Below, one piece after another: positions 1-10,759 of a DNA stretch of 64,000 nt. Source of the DNA: Xiphydria camelus (taxonomy: Eukaryota > Arthropoda > Insecta > Hymenoptera > Xiphydriidae); assembly GCA_963678675.1 (NCBI GenBank), contig OY783199.1:937501-1001500 (forward strand). Direction: 5' to 3'. Made by a program: the position numbers and the translations under genes. Under the pieces are notes generated by a model. The model saw nothing but the letters and a program-made list of their open reading frames with translations, was not told the DNA's origin and did not search any database. Positions within the stretch are counted from its first letter, which is position 1. Every line of letters begins with the position of its first letter.

Positions 1-41
1 ACGGGATAATTTAGAGCGCTTTTCACTCGTGATATTCCGTA

Positions 42-240
42 CACATTCGAAAGTCCACATTCAGGGAGAAGATTATTTAAATGCGAACCTCTCGTAGAAA
101 CATTTATTCACGATGAATGAGAAATTTTTTTTACAACGAGCAAACAGAAGTTCAAAGTGAATAAGCATTGGGCGGTGAACAGATTTCTGTTTGGTGTGAA
201 AAAAAATTCCTATTTGTGACTACTTAATTTTCCAACAGGT
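42..240. repeat. Foldback element, family M copy 1 (degenerate)
   Basis: The blocks ATTTATTCACGATGAATGAGAA and a later TTCCTATTTGTGAC...CCAACAGGTTC match the copies at 39176-39365 and 59036-59332 and are inverted relative to each other. Its left end may run past the window. No coding potential. Confidence 0.5.
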
Positions 241-349
241 TCATAATCGGATAAACTTTTCTACGAGTGTAATCCAACGTCCATTTCATTTTAATATTAC
301 CGCAGGCAGTCAATTTGACTGGTGTTTTATTCAGAGTGCCATTACACCT

Positions 350-465
350 CGTTTTTGTCGAAATTGGCGGAATACTTTTTTGTAGAATAGACTTCGATCT
401 ACGAAAAAGTTCGATATCAGTATGTGCCAAAGATCCATAGAGAACGAGATAATCGCCCACTAAAA
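350..465. repeat. Palindromic family F, copy 1
   Basis: The core TTTTTTGTAGA...TCGATCTACGAAAAA is an inverted repeat, followed on the right by GAGATAATCGCC. The same core with GAGATAATCGC flanks recurs at 3990-4190, 6902-7196, 38343-38490 and 48920-49065, and in a diverged subtype at 11440-11660 and 26008-26190. Confidence 0.6.
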
Positions 466-496
466 CGACCGTCTCAGAACGCTCCTCGACGACGCA

Positions 497-755
497 CGCA
501 GAGAAAAAGAATTATTTGGATATACCGAACATTAATTAGAGGGTCGCAAGTAATTATTTATGTATATCAATGAAATTGTGTGTAGTACGTCAATTAAATA
601 ACTCTTCCTTGCAATCATGTGGAATAGTATGTGATTGCGAGGAAGAAATATCAAATTCATATGAAAATACATAAAAACGATGTAAACAAATAAATTACTC
701 GCTACCCCGCAAGTAATTTTAAGAGTGGACCCAACTAATTCGCTTTCTCCGTGTG
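497..755. mobile_element. MITE family B, copy 1
   Basis: An element of about 259 bp that starts CGCAGAGAAAAAGAATTA and ends with the inverse (ACTAATTCGCTTTCTCC). Subterminal inverted arms GGGTCGCAAGTAATTATTTA and AAATTACTCGCTACCCC surround a CTTCCTTGCAATCATGTGGA palindrome. It matches seven other copies in this window. Non-coding, so non-autonomous. Confidence 0.8.
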
Positions 756-759
756 CTTC

Positions 760-1711
760 TCGTCGATCTCGCGACGATCGCCGTGAGAATTTCGCGCGTT
801 TCGAAGATTCGGATCGATAACTCGCGCGATATTCCACTCTCGCGCGCCCCGGCGGACGATGAGAACCACTGTGCGAACCACTGCGTCATCCCCCGAGACC
901 ACTGGGAGCAGTGGGAAGCCTCTGTGCCCGTACTGGGGCTATACACCGGTACGCCGTAGTGGAGGGGGGCATTCCCCAAGGAGGTAATTACCCCCCACCC
1001 GCCCTTCGAGCCGTCGCAACTTCAACTCCTGCAGGAGTTACATGCTAATACAAGACCAAAGCAGTTCCCAAAAGTCCTACGCCCGGCTTTCAAATTGTTC
1101 CATTTCTCCGGCGTCATCGTGGCGCGCGTCCGCATGGAATTTCGGAATTACGAGAGCGTGGCAGACCGGGGAAGGGTTGGAGGGTGGACGGCGAAATTCG
1201 ATATCGCGTCTTTCGACGAACCTCGCCCCGTCGAATTTTCGAAACCACCCGAAATTTGCGCCTCGCTTCGAATGCGGATACACAGACGCGCGCCGCGTCG
1301 CGATGCAATTTCCCCGGGAAAACATGCCAGGTTTCGGCGTCGTCGTAACGAAACGCAAAGGGCACACTGGTTGCTTGCAACCCGTGCGATAACGCCGCTG
1401 GTCTCCCGACGTGCAGGTACGAACTACGAGAGCCAATATCACCGGAGTATGGCCCCTGTGGGACCCTCGTCCTCCACCTCCTCCTCCGTCTCCTCGTCCC
1501 CGCGGTGTATATATATGCGTGTATAGTCTTCGCCCCCGTACAGGTGTGTACCTATGCCGTGGATATAGATATGACCGTATGACATGCTATACGCCATAGT
1601 CTCGAGTCGTTCGATTGCGCCGAAATTCGTGAAATTTCAATCGAGCGTTTCTATGTATACGTATAGCTTTGCACGCGTCGATCCTTTAGATACTGAGATA
1701 AGTAAATGCTA
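760..1711. other. Non-genic GC-rich stretch
   Basis: I see no gene or recognisable element. Open frames on both strands overlap each other and have Arg-rich translations typical of random GC-rich DNA. Confidence 0.6.
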
Positions 1712-1880
1712 GTGTCAAAAAAAAATAGTTCTTGATTTAAGAACATATGATCTTATAAATTTTTAAGAATGCAGATTCCTGGTCGAAGAATATATTATAT
1801 TCTTGATTCTCAAGAATATCTTCGCTGGAACGAAACGTTCTTCCTGTGTGAAACAAATAATTACTCGAGCCTACCAGCTA
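1712..1880. repeat. Palindromic family N, copy 1
   Basis: Contains AAGAATATATTATATTCTTG and repeated TTCTTGATT/AAGAAC blocks. Much of it matches, in opposite orientation, the sequence at 37541-37725, including the GTTCCAGC/GCTGGAAC and CACAGGAAGAA/TTCTTCCTGTG segments. Two copies in one window support a dispersed element. Confidence 0.65.
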
Positions 1881-1989
1881 TTTTTTTTTGTACGAAGAGA
1901 ACCATGTCTCGATCCTGGAATTACGTCATTTTTTCGACCGAAGAAAATATCTTTTTGGCACCAATAATTATTTTCTTGAGTGTAACGAT

Positions 1990-3090
1990 GTCATTAATTA
2001 TAGGAATACATCAAAAACGCATCCGTGTCTCTGATCACTCTCGTCTTCTCTCTCCAGACTATTCGCGAGACGACGAGTCACCTTCGGCGCAAGGACCTGA
2101 CTTAGAGAACCACGACAGTCTCGACAGTGGTGAGTGTCACGCGCGATTCTTGCGGAGGATCGTCCTTCTCCGTCGATCCCACCTTCCATCAATCGAGCAA
2201 ACGTCCTAATTAACCCATCGAGTTCCCCGAGCGAAATAGCGCCACGCGCCTCTCGAATCTCTTGCGCGGATGTAATCTATATACCTACCCCCTCCGCCGA
2301 CGCTGCGAATTAGATCGAACGCGTGCGGCACTCGGCGAAGGAAAGTGGTGAAATTTTTTAATAGTATAGACTCGGGTGGCAGAGAGGAACGCGGCGATAA
2401 ATATAATCGAAGCGTTTTATAATTTCTCCAGTCGACGTGAAAAGAGGCGATATGGCTTTTATTTCGCTCGGCCATTCTCCAAATCATCTCCGCCGTCGAT
2501 GCGAATGTATAAGGCAAGAATTAGCATTTTCGCGCTTTGAAACATCTCGTTATCGTTCCATTGCGTCCTCGACTGCATTCACGATCGGTGAAGTGCACTC
2601 GTTAGAGTGCAGTTGGCACCTCGCGCGCGCGCGCGCGCGCCTGCAAGTGGAGGACCGGCCAGTAGAGACCGTCCGACCACTCGTGCCAGTTACCACTCAC
2701 GGCGTCCGCGACCCACCGTAACCGCTGCACGTTTGCACCGCTCTGCACGCTGCACATCGCCCGTATAATACAGTAGTTGATCCTACTGCGATTTTTTCTC
2801 GGTGTACGGGATGGGCGTCGCACTATGCATCATATTTCAACTATACGTATCGAGCCGTTCTCGATTTAATGAAAATTTAACTCGGGATCCGTGCGCGGAC
2901 GTTGCGGGAATCGGATTTGTCGTGCGGACTACTCCGGTGCACGCGGCTTATGCAGCCGCGCTCCCACCTCTCGGTGCACGCGTCGGCTGACGGACGATGT
3001 TGCGCGTGCACGACGTAACGCGATAATACCCGGTTCTCTCTCCCCGAAGTTGCACCGTGGTTCGATTTTAATATATTGAAATACGGAGTG
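1990..3090. other. Non-genic stretch with a (CG)n tract
   Basis: No gene seen. It includes a (CG)n run at about 2623-2640 and GC-rich sequence with Arg-rich spurious frames. Confidence 0.55.
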
Positions 3091-3094
3091 CGAC

Positions 3095-3350
3095 TGCACC
3101 GAAAGACTGATACCAGCAAATTTTACTGTATTTACAATTAAAGAGATGAACACGAGGGTTTTCCGATTTTTCTAGTGTGCTGAAGCACAATTTTTCCTTA
3201 GAAATCAATCAATCGTAATGTAAATTATCACGATTTAATGTTTTTAAAAGAAATATTACTGCACGGCAGTGTAAAAATATCCGAAAACTTTCATGTAGGA
3301 TCTTTTTTACTGTAAATACAGTAAAATTTTCTCGCACAAGTCTTTCCAGT
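3095..3350. repeat. Long foldback element (family O)
   Basis: Left arm AGACTGATACCAGCAAATTT with TACTGTATTTACA, and right arm TACTGTAAATACAGTAAAATTT ending AAGTCTTTCCAGT, are inverted; GGTTTTCCG/CGAAAACT also pair. About 255 bp, MITE-like, seen once in this window. Confidence 0.55.
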
Positions 3351-3989
3351 AGAAATTATCGGGATTCTGACGACAATTTGAGACTTCTGTCGATTTCGTA
3401 TCCGAATCGAGGAGCGAGTTAAATTTTTAATCGGGACAAACGAATCGTCCATACGGTGCATATTTTTAGAGACTCATTCTGATCATCGTTCGCGGTCGTC
3501 GATAATCCGGCCGCGGCTGGGGGATACTTCCATAATAGGTGCACCGCAAGTCGAGCGAGGGGGGAGGGTTCGCCTGGAATCGGTAATAATTAGCGCGGAC
3601 GGACGCGGACACGGGTAAGCACTTTAAATGCCCGCCAGACATCGTCGCGCAAGTTTAACTGCTTATAACTTAGTAAAAGCCGGGTTATCGCGCGTCGTCT
3701 CGCGCGGATACGACTGCAACTCGCTCTCTCGCTACAGCCCAGCCCAGCGATTCGATTCGATCAATCCCGAAATACGAACGGGACATTGCCACGACGACTG
3801 ATATCGATTACCAATTTTTTTGTACCGTCTTTAGACATTTATTCCGGCTCAGCGGATCAATCGACGAAATTATAATATAATGCGAGATCGAGGGGAGCTA
3901 AAACCGAGACCGAGGCTAAATTTAGGCTACCGAAGGATTCGACCCTCCGGCGGCACTGCATATTCGAATGGGAAATAGGGATTTCGTTC

Positions 3990-4190
3990 CAAATTCGTAT
4001 GCATCTCGAACGGTTTTCAATTTCACGAGATGCACCGCGTCTCCGGCGTCGATTATCTCGCGATCCGGGAACTTTACGCCAAAATCCGTGGAGTGCTTTT
4101 TTGTAGATCACATTTCGATCTACGAGAAAGCTTTAGATCAAAATGGATCGAAAGTTCACGGGTAACGAGATAATCGCGATCAAATATTCC
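3990..4190. repeat. Palindromic family F, copy 2
   Basis: The core TTTTTTGTAGATCACATTT with GATCTACGAGAAAGC is flanked by GATTATCTCGCGATC and GAGATAATCGCGATC in inverse orientation. Best-preserved member of family F. Confidence 0.7.
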
Positions 4191-4239
4191 ACTTCAAATC
4201 GAAGCGCCCCCTTCGCGGTAACCGCGCTTGAAATCGTAG

Positions 4240-6525
4240 CATCTCTCGACGGCCGCGCGGTGTCGAGAGGCGCGCATCGGGATCGCGTTATCCTGCGAAC
4301 GGACATCGTACGACCGAAAAGCGGAGGGAACGGACAGGAGTGCATCGCGCGGTTTCACCGAGAGCCGACAGGTGGTACCACTCGCGAATCCTCCCACGAG
4401 GAAACGGTACGGCAGGAATCTTCCGACGCTCCTTCGGGAGTGCGCTCCGTAAATGTACTTTCGCCAAACTCTCTGCAGTCCTTCGCCGATCCGAACGTAA
4501 CGCGTCGATTGGCGATTTTTATTCCACCGAATCCTGACGAATAAACCAAGAATAAATTATCGAGACCAGCGAATCGCTTCGGAAATGCATCACTTCGAGG
4601 ACCGCAAAACTCGTTGCACCCTTCGTCATCGCCGAAGACCGAATCTACTACCTACACCTTCCTTCCTTCCTTCCTTCCTTCCGCGTGCATCGCGCACAGC
4701 GCTGCGCACCCACCGATGCACCGCACCTCCCACTTTCCGCGCGCGGGATGCGCCGCTAATAAAATAATAAATACACGCGGACGGGAAGATGTTTCGCACC
4801 TGCGAGGCCGAACAAAAGGTTTCCTCTCGGCTCACCCCCTCTCTCTCTCTCTCCCTCCCGCGCTTTGAGATCCCTCCTTTTCTCACTGTACAATGCCTTG
4901 GCGTACATTACGTACAGCGCGGTTATTTCTCCAGGGAGGTTTCTCGCATGTGAATACGCGCGAAGGGGCGCGCGCGCGCACACGTTGCCGCACACGCACT
5001 TGGGTGGATGGTGGAGGGCGAGGGGGAGGAGGAGGTCCGCGCGCTCGTGGATGGGTGGATACGAGAGAGAGAGAGAGAACGGACACACGTTAACGCGAGA
5101 AACGGGCGGTGTGTACCTACACGCGGCGTTACATCGGCACCGTCCATACGTGTACATCGCTCGCGCGTGCTTCGCGCGGTGTGTCGTGGTGTAAGCGCGC
5201 GCCCCGCCGGCATCACGGGGCCCCTGAGAATTCAACGGAACTTTCTCGCGGGGTACTGAAACGCGGGAGGGCGGGCCGGGAGGGAAGAAATTCTCGCGGC
5301 GCGATAAGTTTTCAGGACGGAAAATGTATACCGGACGCGCGCTATGTGTGACGTGGCTCCACGTATGTACCGTGTTAAATCTATACTGTGTTAAAAGTGG
5401 TTTGAATCTTAAGAACCGAAAGAACCGGAAATTTTCAGTAGCACTTTATATCGCGTCTCGATATTCATTTTTTAAATTAAATTTCAAACAGAAGGACATT
5501 ATAGACACGAAAATTTATTCTCTTTTTATAATATTTTAGGTAGAAATGTGGCTGATAATTGAAGGGGTTCGAAGCAAACGGGTATCTTTAAAAACTTGCT
5601 CTCTCTGCATGGGTACAAGACTGACATCAAATTGAGTTTCTGTTTGCAACTAAAAATTACTGAAAACTTAATAACTTTGAATGCAGATTTTGAACTTTTT
5701 CAGTTTATGCACTTATATCCCTTTGCTTCTGACCCCTTCAATTGCTACAGTTACTTTCACTCGAATGGCCCATTTTCGTCGGGTCGAACGGTTCCTTAAT
5801 GAGACACCGTAATGAGACTATTGGGAGGAACTGTAATAGTCGGATCGATTGTACGAGTATATTTGTTCGCCAGCGATAGGAATCTTTCGCTCCGCCTGCA
5901 ACCGCGTGAGTAATGCATACGTATACAAAGTGAATCTTAGCACACGTCAATATCGAAGGAGCAATACCTCTCCAACAGCTCTAGAAAACAAAAACGAATG
6001 GCGGACCAAAAACGTACTTATCTACTTGCCCCTTCAATCATGCAACCATGCATTGATACACAGCCATACGCTAAGGTTCACGCGATATATACGACAGAAC
6101 TCGCGACGTATCCCTTTTCTCCGCGTCTCGATGCACTTGACGGATCAGCCCCGATGTCAGGGTAGGGAGTCGCGCCGTGAGCAGAGACGCGAGGTGCAGG
6201 TGGAGGTACGCGCGCGGCGTTAATCGTCCGGTCTGGGAGAGGCGCGCGCGCGCGCGCGCGTAACGAGTGTCGAAGGGGTTTTCGGGCAGCTAAATTTACG
6301 GTGGCTAAGCCGAATAGTTGGCAATCATCATTACCCCGGGAGCCGCCGGCTTATTACGCTTTCCGGCGCGCACGGACGCTTCGCCGCGCGCGGTCGCCCA
6401 CGTCGACCACGTGCGCGACGCGTTCATATGTACGCGGTGCATTCTTTCGACGCGTCGCGCGCGGTACGTTTCCCCGACGTCGAACGCGTAGCGATCTCGC
6501 GCGCGCGAGGATGAGAGACCTGCGT
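4240..6525. other. Non-genic stretch with simple repeats
   Basis: No gene seen. It holds a (CTTC)n-type run at about 4660-4681, (CT)n at about 4840-4853, (GA)n at 5065-5080 and a (CG)n tract at 6243-6262. Frames on both strands are low-complexity Arg/Ser-rich. Confidence 0.6.
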
Positions 6526-6554
6526 CTACACCGAGGAAACAATTTATTTGTAAT

Positions 6555-6810
6555 TAATAAATTCTGTGGTGTTTGGGACACATAATATGTGATAACTCTA
6601 ATTTCTCAGTAAACGCATTTAAACGTTCAACTGGACCATGTAAATCAAGCTGAATTGTTATCAAAACCAAACATTGACGTTGATACATTTTTCTTTCAAG
6701 TGTTTTTCAAGATGATACGTAAAACTTAAATTAGTTTTTAATGGTACGTATTATATTGAGGTGAAACATTTTTGGAGTTATCATATGTGTCCCAAGCACC
6801 ACAGAAATGT
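6555..6810. repeat. Foldback element with 33-bp inverted arms
   Basis: TTCTGTGGTGTTTGGGACAC at about 6559-6578 pairs with GTGTCCCAAGCACCACAGAA at about 6788-6807, and the pairing continues inwards through the ATATGTGATAACTC block. The DNA before it begins CACCGAGGAAACAATTTATT, the terminal signature shared by other families here. Confidence 0.65.
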
Positions 6811-6901
6811 TTGTTCGAATATGGCGAAATAAACATTAGATCGGACCGAGTAAATATTCGTTAGGTACATCGTAAAAAATTCGGCGGTACGGACCTACCA
6901 T

Positions 6902-7196
6902 GCGAGGCTAAACTTACTCGCCAAGAGAGAAACTCGAATCACTATCATCTCGCATTGTCGATGAATTTTTGGCCTACATCAATACAAGACTTTATTGCAG
7001 ATATTAGGTGTACAATTTTGCTTCCGCCGTTTTTACCGTCTATCGCCGTTAGGAAAACAGCGGAAGCAAAGTTGTGCACCTAATAAAAACGTAATCTTCA
7101 AAAAGGTTTTATACAAATATAAGCCAAAAGCTCATAGGTAATGAGATAATAGTGATTCGAGTTTCTTTCCTGGCGAGTAAGTTTAGCCTCATATGG
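6902..7196. mobile_element. Family F copy 3, interrupted by a mariner-like hairpin
   Basis: Left arm from 6902 (GAGGCTAAACTTACTCGCCA...) is nearly the reverse complement of the sequence ending at 7196 (...TGGCGAGTAAGTTTAGCCTC), with about 70 bp of pairing. The F-family centre (CTTCAAAAAGG, GAGATAATAGTGATT) is present. The loop is interrupted by the element at 7004-7083. Confidence 0.75.
7004..7083. mobile_element. TA-flanked mariner-like MITE hairpin
   Basis: An 80 bp near-perfect palindrome. TTAGGTGTACAATTTTGCTT pairs with AAGCAAAGTTGTGCACCTAA, continuing through CCGCCGTTTT/AAAACAGCGG. TA precedes it at 7002-7003 and follows it at 7084-7085, as expected of the TA duplication made by Tc1/mariner transposases. 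Inserted in the loop of a family F element. Confidence 0.8.
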
Positions 7197-7290
7197 TGTG
7201 TAGATGTGGTACCTACACACCGGTGAAATGGTGTTAAAAATTGACACCACTTTTTTACCGTGCAACCATTACGATATTTATTTGGCACAA
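7190..7290. repeat. Family C repeat, copy 1
   Basis: ACCGGTGAAATGGTGTTAAA and GACACCACTTTTTTACCGTG match the insert at 27486-27606 (ACCGGTGAAATGGTGTTGAC, GCACCACTCTTTTACTGCG). The GTGGTGTC/GACACCAC halves are inverted. Confidence 0.65.
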
Positions 7291-7299
7291 TTAAATCCC

Positions 7300-8340
7300 A
7301 CAAATCAACTGTTCGAACGAAACAAACATTTTAACGACAACCATATATCTTCTCGCGTCTCAGCGAAATATTTATTTGGCCGTATTTGAAATAACATTTG
7401 ACGATTATTAACAAACTGTGTTCTCGCTGTGCTTTCTCCTCTCGGCGGAAAGAGCAGAGCGCGGCCCGTCTACCTACAGGGGCGGCGGTCGAACGGGGCG
7501 CGGTGCAAAACTCGCCGCGCTCTCTACGAGGACTGATAGCGAGGGAGACGAACTGGGGACGAACGCGCGTCGGAATGTCCTGTGCGATAAAATCTGCCGA
7601 CCCTACACCTCTTCCGCGGCGGATCAAAGTACTGCAGCGCGCGCGATGTGCGCCGCCTGCGCGTCAACCGCGCTCGAGACCCCGTTGCTCTCCGCGGCTT
7701 ATCACTCGCGGGGGGACATTGACGCCGCGTGGCGATCGCGTCGCGCGTTCGCGCGTTCGATCCATCCCCCCTCCCCCTTTTTTTTTCACGTCGATTTCGA
7801 ACGACGCGGTCGAAATCTACGGGGGGTAAGAGACGCGAGCGCGTCGTGCGGGAGACGATCGAACGCGGCTACTGTGGGAGCCGCGATGTAAATCGAAAGG
7901 CACCGCCCAATTAGTATTTGGGCCGGCGCTCGCGCAGATACGATCTCCTAGTACGACGATCCCAATCGCGATCCGGTCCGACAGCGCGCCAGGACCCATC
8001 GGCCATTACCAGCGGTGACTCCCTGCATTCCCTTCCGCGCGCGGTCAATCGTACCTGCGCGCGGTTATCTCTCCGCTCGCGCGAGATATCTTCCCGCGGT
8101 GGGACGGGGCGACAGACGAGGGATCTCGGCGCGCCGCGCCGTCGGACTCGTTCTTTCCGCGCGCGCTCGCTGCGCCGCTTGCGGGATCGGCCTTCGCGGG
8201 GCGCGATCGGTGCACCTTGCGAGGGGGAGAGGATATGTATTCGCGCGCGGGGGTACGCTTGAGTGTGCAGTCGCGACGAGGGATCGACGACTTTTGCGGG
8301 AGACGAATCGATCGGGGGATCGATGGTGATTCTGTGCGAT
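7300..8340. other. Non-genic GC-rich stretch
   Basis: No gene recognised. Overlapping frames on both strands are Arg/Ser/Ala-rich and lack domain signatures. Confidence 0.55.
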
Positions 8341-8350
8341 TTTATTTAAT

Positions 8351-8419
8351 CATTTAGACGTTTCGATTAATTTCATTTGAATTCAGCTAAATTCAATGAA
8401 AGATTAAACGTCCGAATGG
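8351..8419. repeat. Short inverted repeat
   Basis: CATTTAGACGTTTCGATTAA and the reverse complement of ATGAAAGATTAAACGTCCGAATG pair across a short AT-rich loop. Confidence 0.5.
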
Positions 8420-8540
8420 TGAGATTAATTTGATCGTTCAGTTTCGTTGAAACGCGGGTGTTCGCACATTTGAATATTAATCGTCGAACGTATAGTGAAC
8501 GAAAAATTTCTTTTTTTCGTAGAATCAATTAACGTTTATC

Positions 8541-8798
8541 CATACACTCGGTCAATCGAACCGAAATCCTGGAGAGGATGATCAAATCGTTTGGTGAAAT
8601 ATGGAGCCTCTCTGTCTGTTTGATGAAATTGACCATTTTTTGATCAGAATTATTCAATATTTAATTGGAACCACTAAGCATTTAGTTAGAAGAACTCGAT
8701 ATTTGGTTCAATCGACCAGTATTTTGGGTTGGAATAGCTAAATGCCTTTAACTAGACGCGTTTTGTTACTTTAATCCAATTAATTTTGTCAGTGCACA
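8541..8798. mobile_element. MITE family A, copy 1
   Basis: Contains the family A blocks GAACCGAAATCCTGGAGA, TTTGGTGAAATATGGA, CAATCGACCAGTATTTTGG and AACTAGACGCGTTTTGTTAC in the same order as seven other copies. Non-coding; about 258 bp. Confidence 0.8.
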
Positions 8799-8819
8799 CC
8801 TACTATACATTATTTTATT

Positions 8820-8932
8820 GGCTCAAGTAATATTTACTCGTCCCGCCGAAATATTTTTCTCGATAAACGGCATCAACTCGAGCTGACAAATATTTCATCG
8901 GGACAAATAAGTCTCATTCGAGCCGATAAAAA
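8820..8932. repeat. Foldback element
   Basis: GGCTCAAGTAATATTTACTC followed by GTCCCGCCGAAATATTT pairs with AAATATTTCATCGGGAC and GAGTCTCATTCGAGCC-type sequence on the right. About 113 bp. Confidence 0.5.
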
Positions 8933-9734
8933 GAGTTAGTCGCTAATATACGAATATCATCCTTTCACTCGCAGCGACATCGCGATTTACCCTCGACTTT
9001 ACGTAACGACGATCGGCGTGGAACGTTTAGCCGCGCGAAACGCCTCCCTCGAACAACGAACGCCGCGCATAATCGTACGAGCGATTGCGGTTTAGCCGAC
9101 GCCGCCGCGCGAAAAGGCCCCGACCTCAAATAAAAGTCGCGTCGTTCGGCGACGCTGCAGCGAGTTGCCGCGCGGATATGTATACGCGCGAACTATGAGC
9201 GCGGCGATAGACTCGCGTCAATTATACGCGCGCCCACGCATAAACCGCAGAGAGAGAGAGAGAGAGAGAGAGAAGCTCGTATACGCGCGGCTAATTGAAT
9301 TCGCATCGTCGACGCCGCGTCGGTTCTTCGGAATTTTGCAACTCGAGTGCCGTGCCCCGCTATCGACTCTCGACGCTTTCCCATCGACGCGTGGCATGAC
9401 ACGCTGCGCTACGCCGAGTTTACGCGGCAGGCGATGCTAATTTCGTAGGAAAACGGACGACATTAGCATAGACGCGGGTCGTCGTGTAATTACGCGCTCG
9501 TAAAAGCACTTTGGCCGCGCGGCGCTGCTTGCACCCTTGGTCGCCCCTGCAGGAAAAGGAAGCGCCGCGTATAATATTAATTCGATTCCGCGTGGAAACT
9601 CTGCCCGCGCCTGTGCGTAGGCTTTCCCGTCGCGGCGATTTTCTCGTCCTGCGTGAAATTTGGTTTGCCCGTAAATTCTTCGATATCTCTGCGATTTTTT
9701 AAGATTTCCTCAATAAGAGTGCATGATTTTTGGA

Positions 9735-10385
9735 ATCAGCGCTTAAGATTTTGACAAAAATCGACATTTCTGGAATCGAACTCCCGACCATCCCATCTTA
9801 TGTATTTTTTCGCGCTGATTACGAAAATCATTGATATATTGAGGAAATCTCAAAGGAACACCGAGATATCCATGATTCTTTTATGAAAAAATAATTTTTC
9901 CGAACATAAAATCGCTGATATCTCACATTTCCTTTGAGATATGGACCTGATAACCGCGATTTTCGGAATCAGCGTAAAAAAATACATCGGATATGGTGGT
10001 CGAGAGATCGATTTCAGAGATTTCAATTTTCGCGAAAAATTGAAAAAATCTAAGGCATATACCTTAGATTTTGCCAAAAATCGAAATCTCTGGAATCGAA
10101 CTCTCGACCATCCTATCTTATGTATTTTTTCGCGCTGATTACGAAAATTATAGATATATCGAGGATATCTCAAAGGAAGACCGAGATATCGACGATTTTT
10201 CGTGAAAAAAGTAATTTTCTGGTACATGTGAAATCACCGATATCTTTTATTTCCTTTGAGATATCGTCAATATATCTGCCATTTTCGGAATCAGCGTGAA
10301 AAAATACATCGGATATGTTGGTCGAGAGATCGATTTCAGAGATTTCAATTGTCGCGAAAAATTGAAGAAATGTCAAGGGATATTG
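9735..10385. repeat. Tandem dimer of a palindromic unit (about 320 bp period)
   Basis: TCTGGAATCGAAC is at about 9769 and again at about 10089, and the whole following block recurs (TATTTTTTCGCGCTGATTAC, CTCAAAGGAA, CCTTTGAGATAT, CGGAATCAGCGT, ATACATCGGATATG). Each unit is itself palindromic: CGCGCTGATTACGAAAAT faces ATTTTCGGAATCAGCG. Head-to-tail duplication of a foldback element. Confidence 0.75.
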
Positions 10386-10583
10386 ACCGGTACTAAGGTT
10401 TGATTTTCTACTGATAGATCATCATTTACTTTACTCATCATTTTCTTTACTCAGACTTTCTACTGATAGATGATCATTTACTCATTTACTTAAAATAGCC
10501 AGGAGGTTCAATTTAGGTACCGGTTCAATATAAGCAATTCTCCCCTACGTATGCACGCTAAAAATTAAATCGCGGCATTTTTA

Positions 10584-10756
10584 CACAGTTTTTGGTAAAT
10601 TCCAGAACAAGAGAAATTTATCGTCACGACAACTACAATTTTAGCAAAAATTATAGTTAAACTTGCGTCAGCTGCAAGCGTTGCTGTAATTTTTACTAAA
10701 ATTCCAGTTACCGTAACGATAAATTGGCCTTGTCCCGAAATTTATCACAAACTTTG
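10584..10756. repeat. Palindromic family H, copy 1
   Basis: Begins TTTTTGGTAAATTCCAG, ends TGTCCCGAAATTTATCACAA, with central AAAATTATAGTTAAACTTGC and GCTGCAAGCGTTGCTGTAAT. The same layout recurs at 26378-26546. Confidence 0.75.
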
Positions 10757-10759
10757 CAC

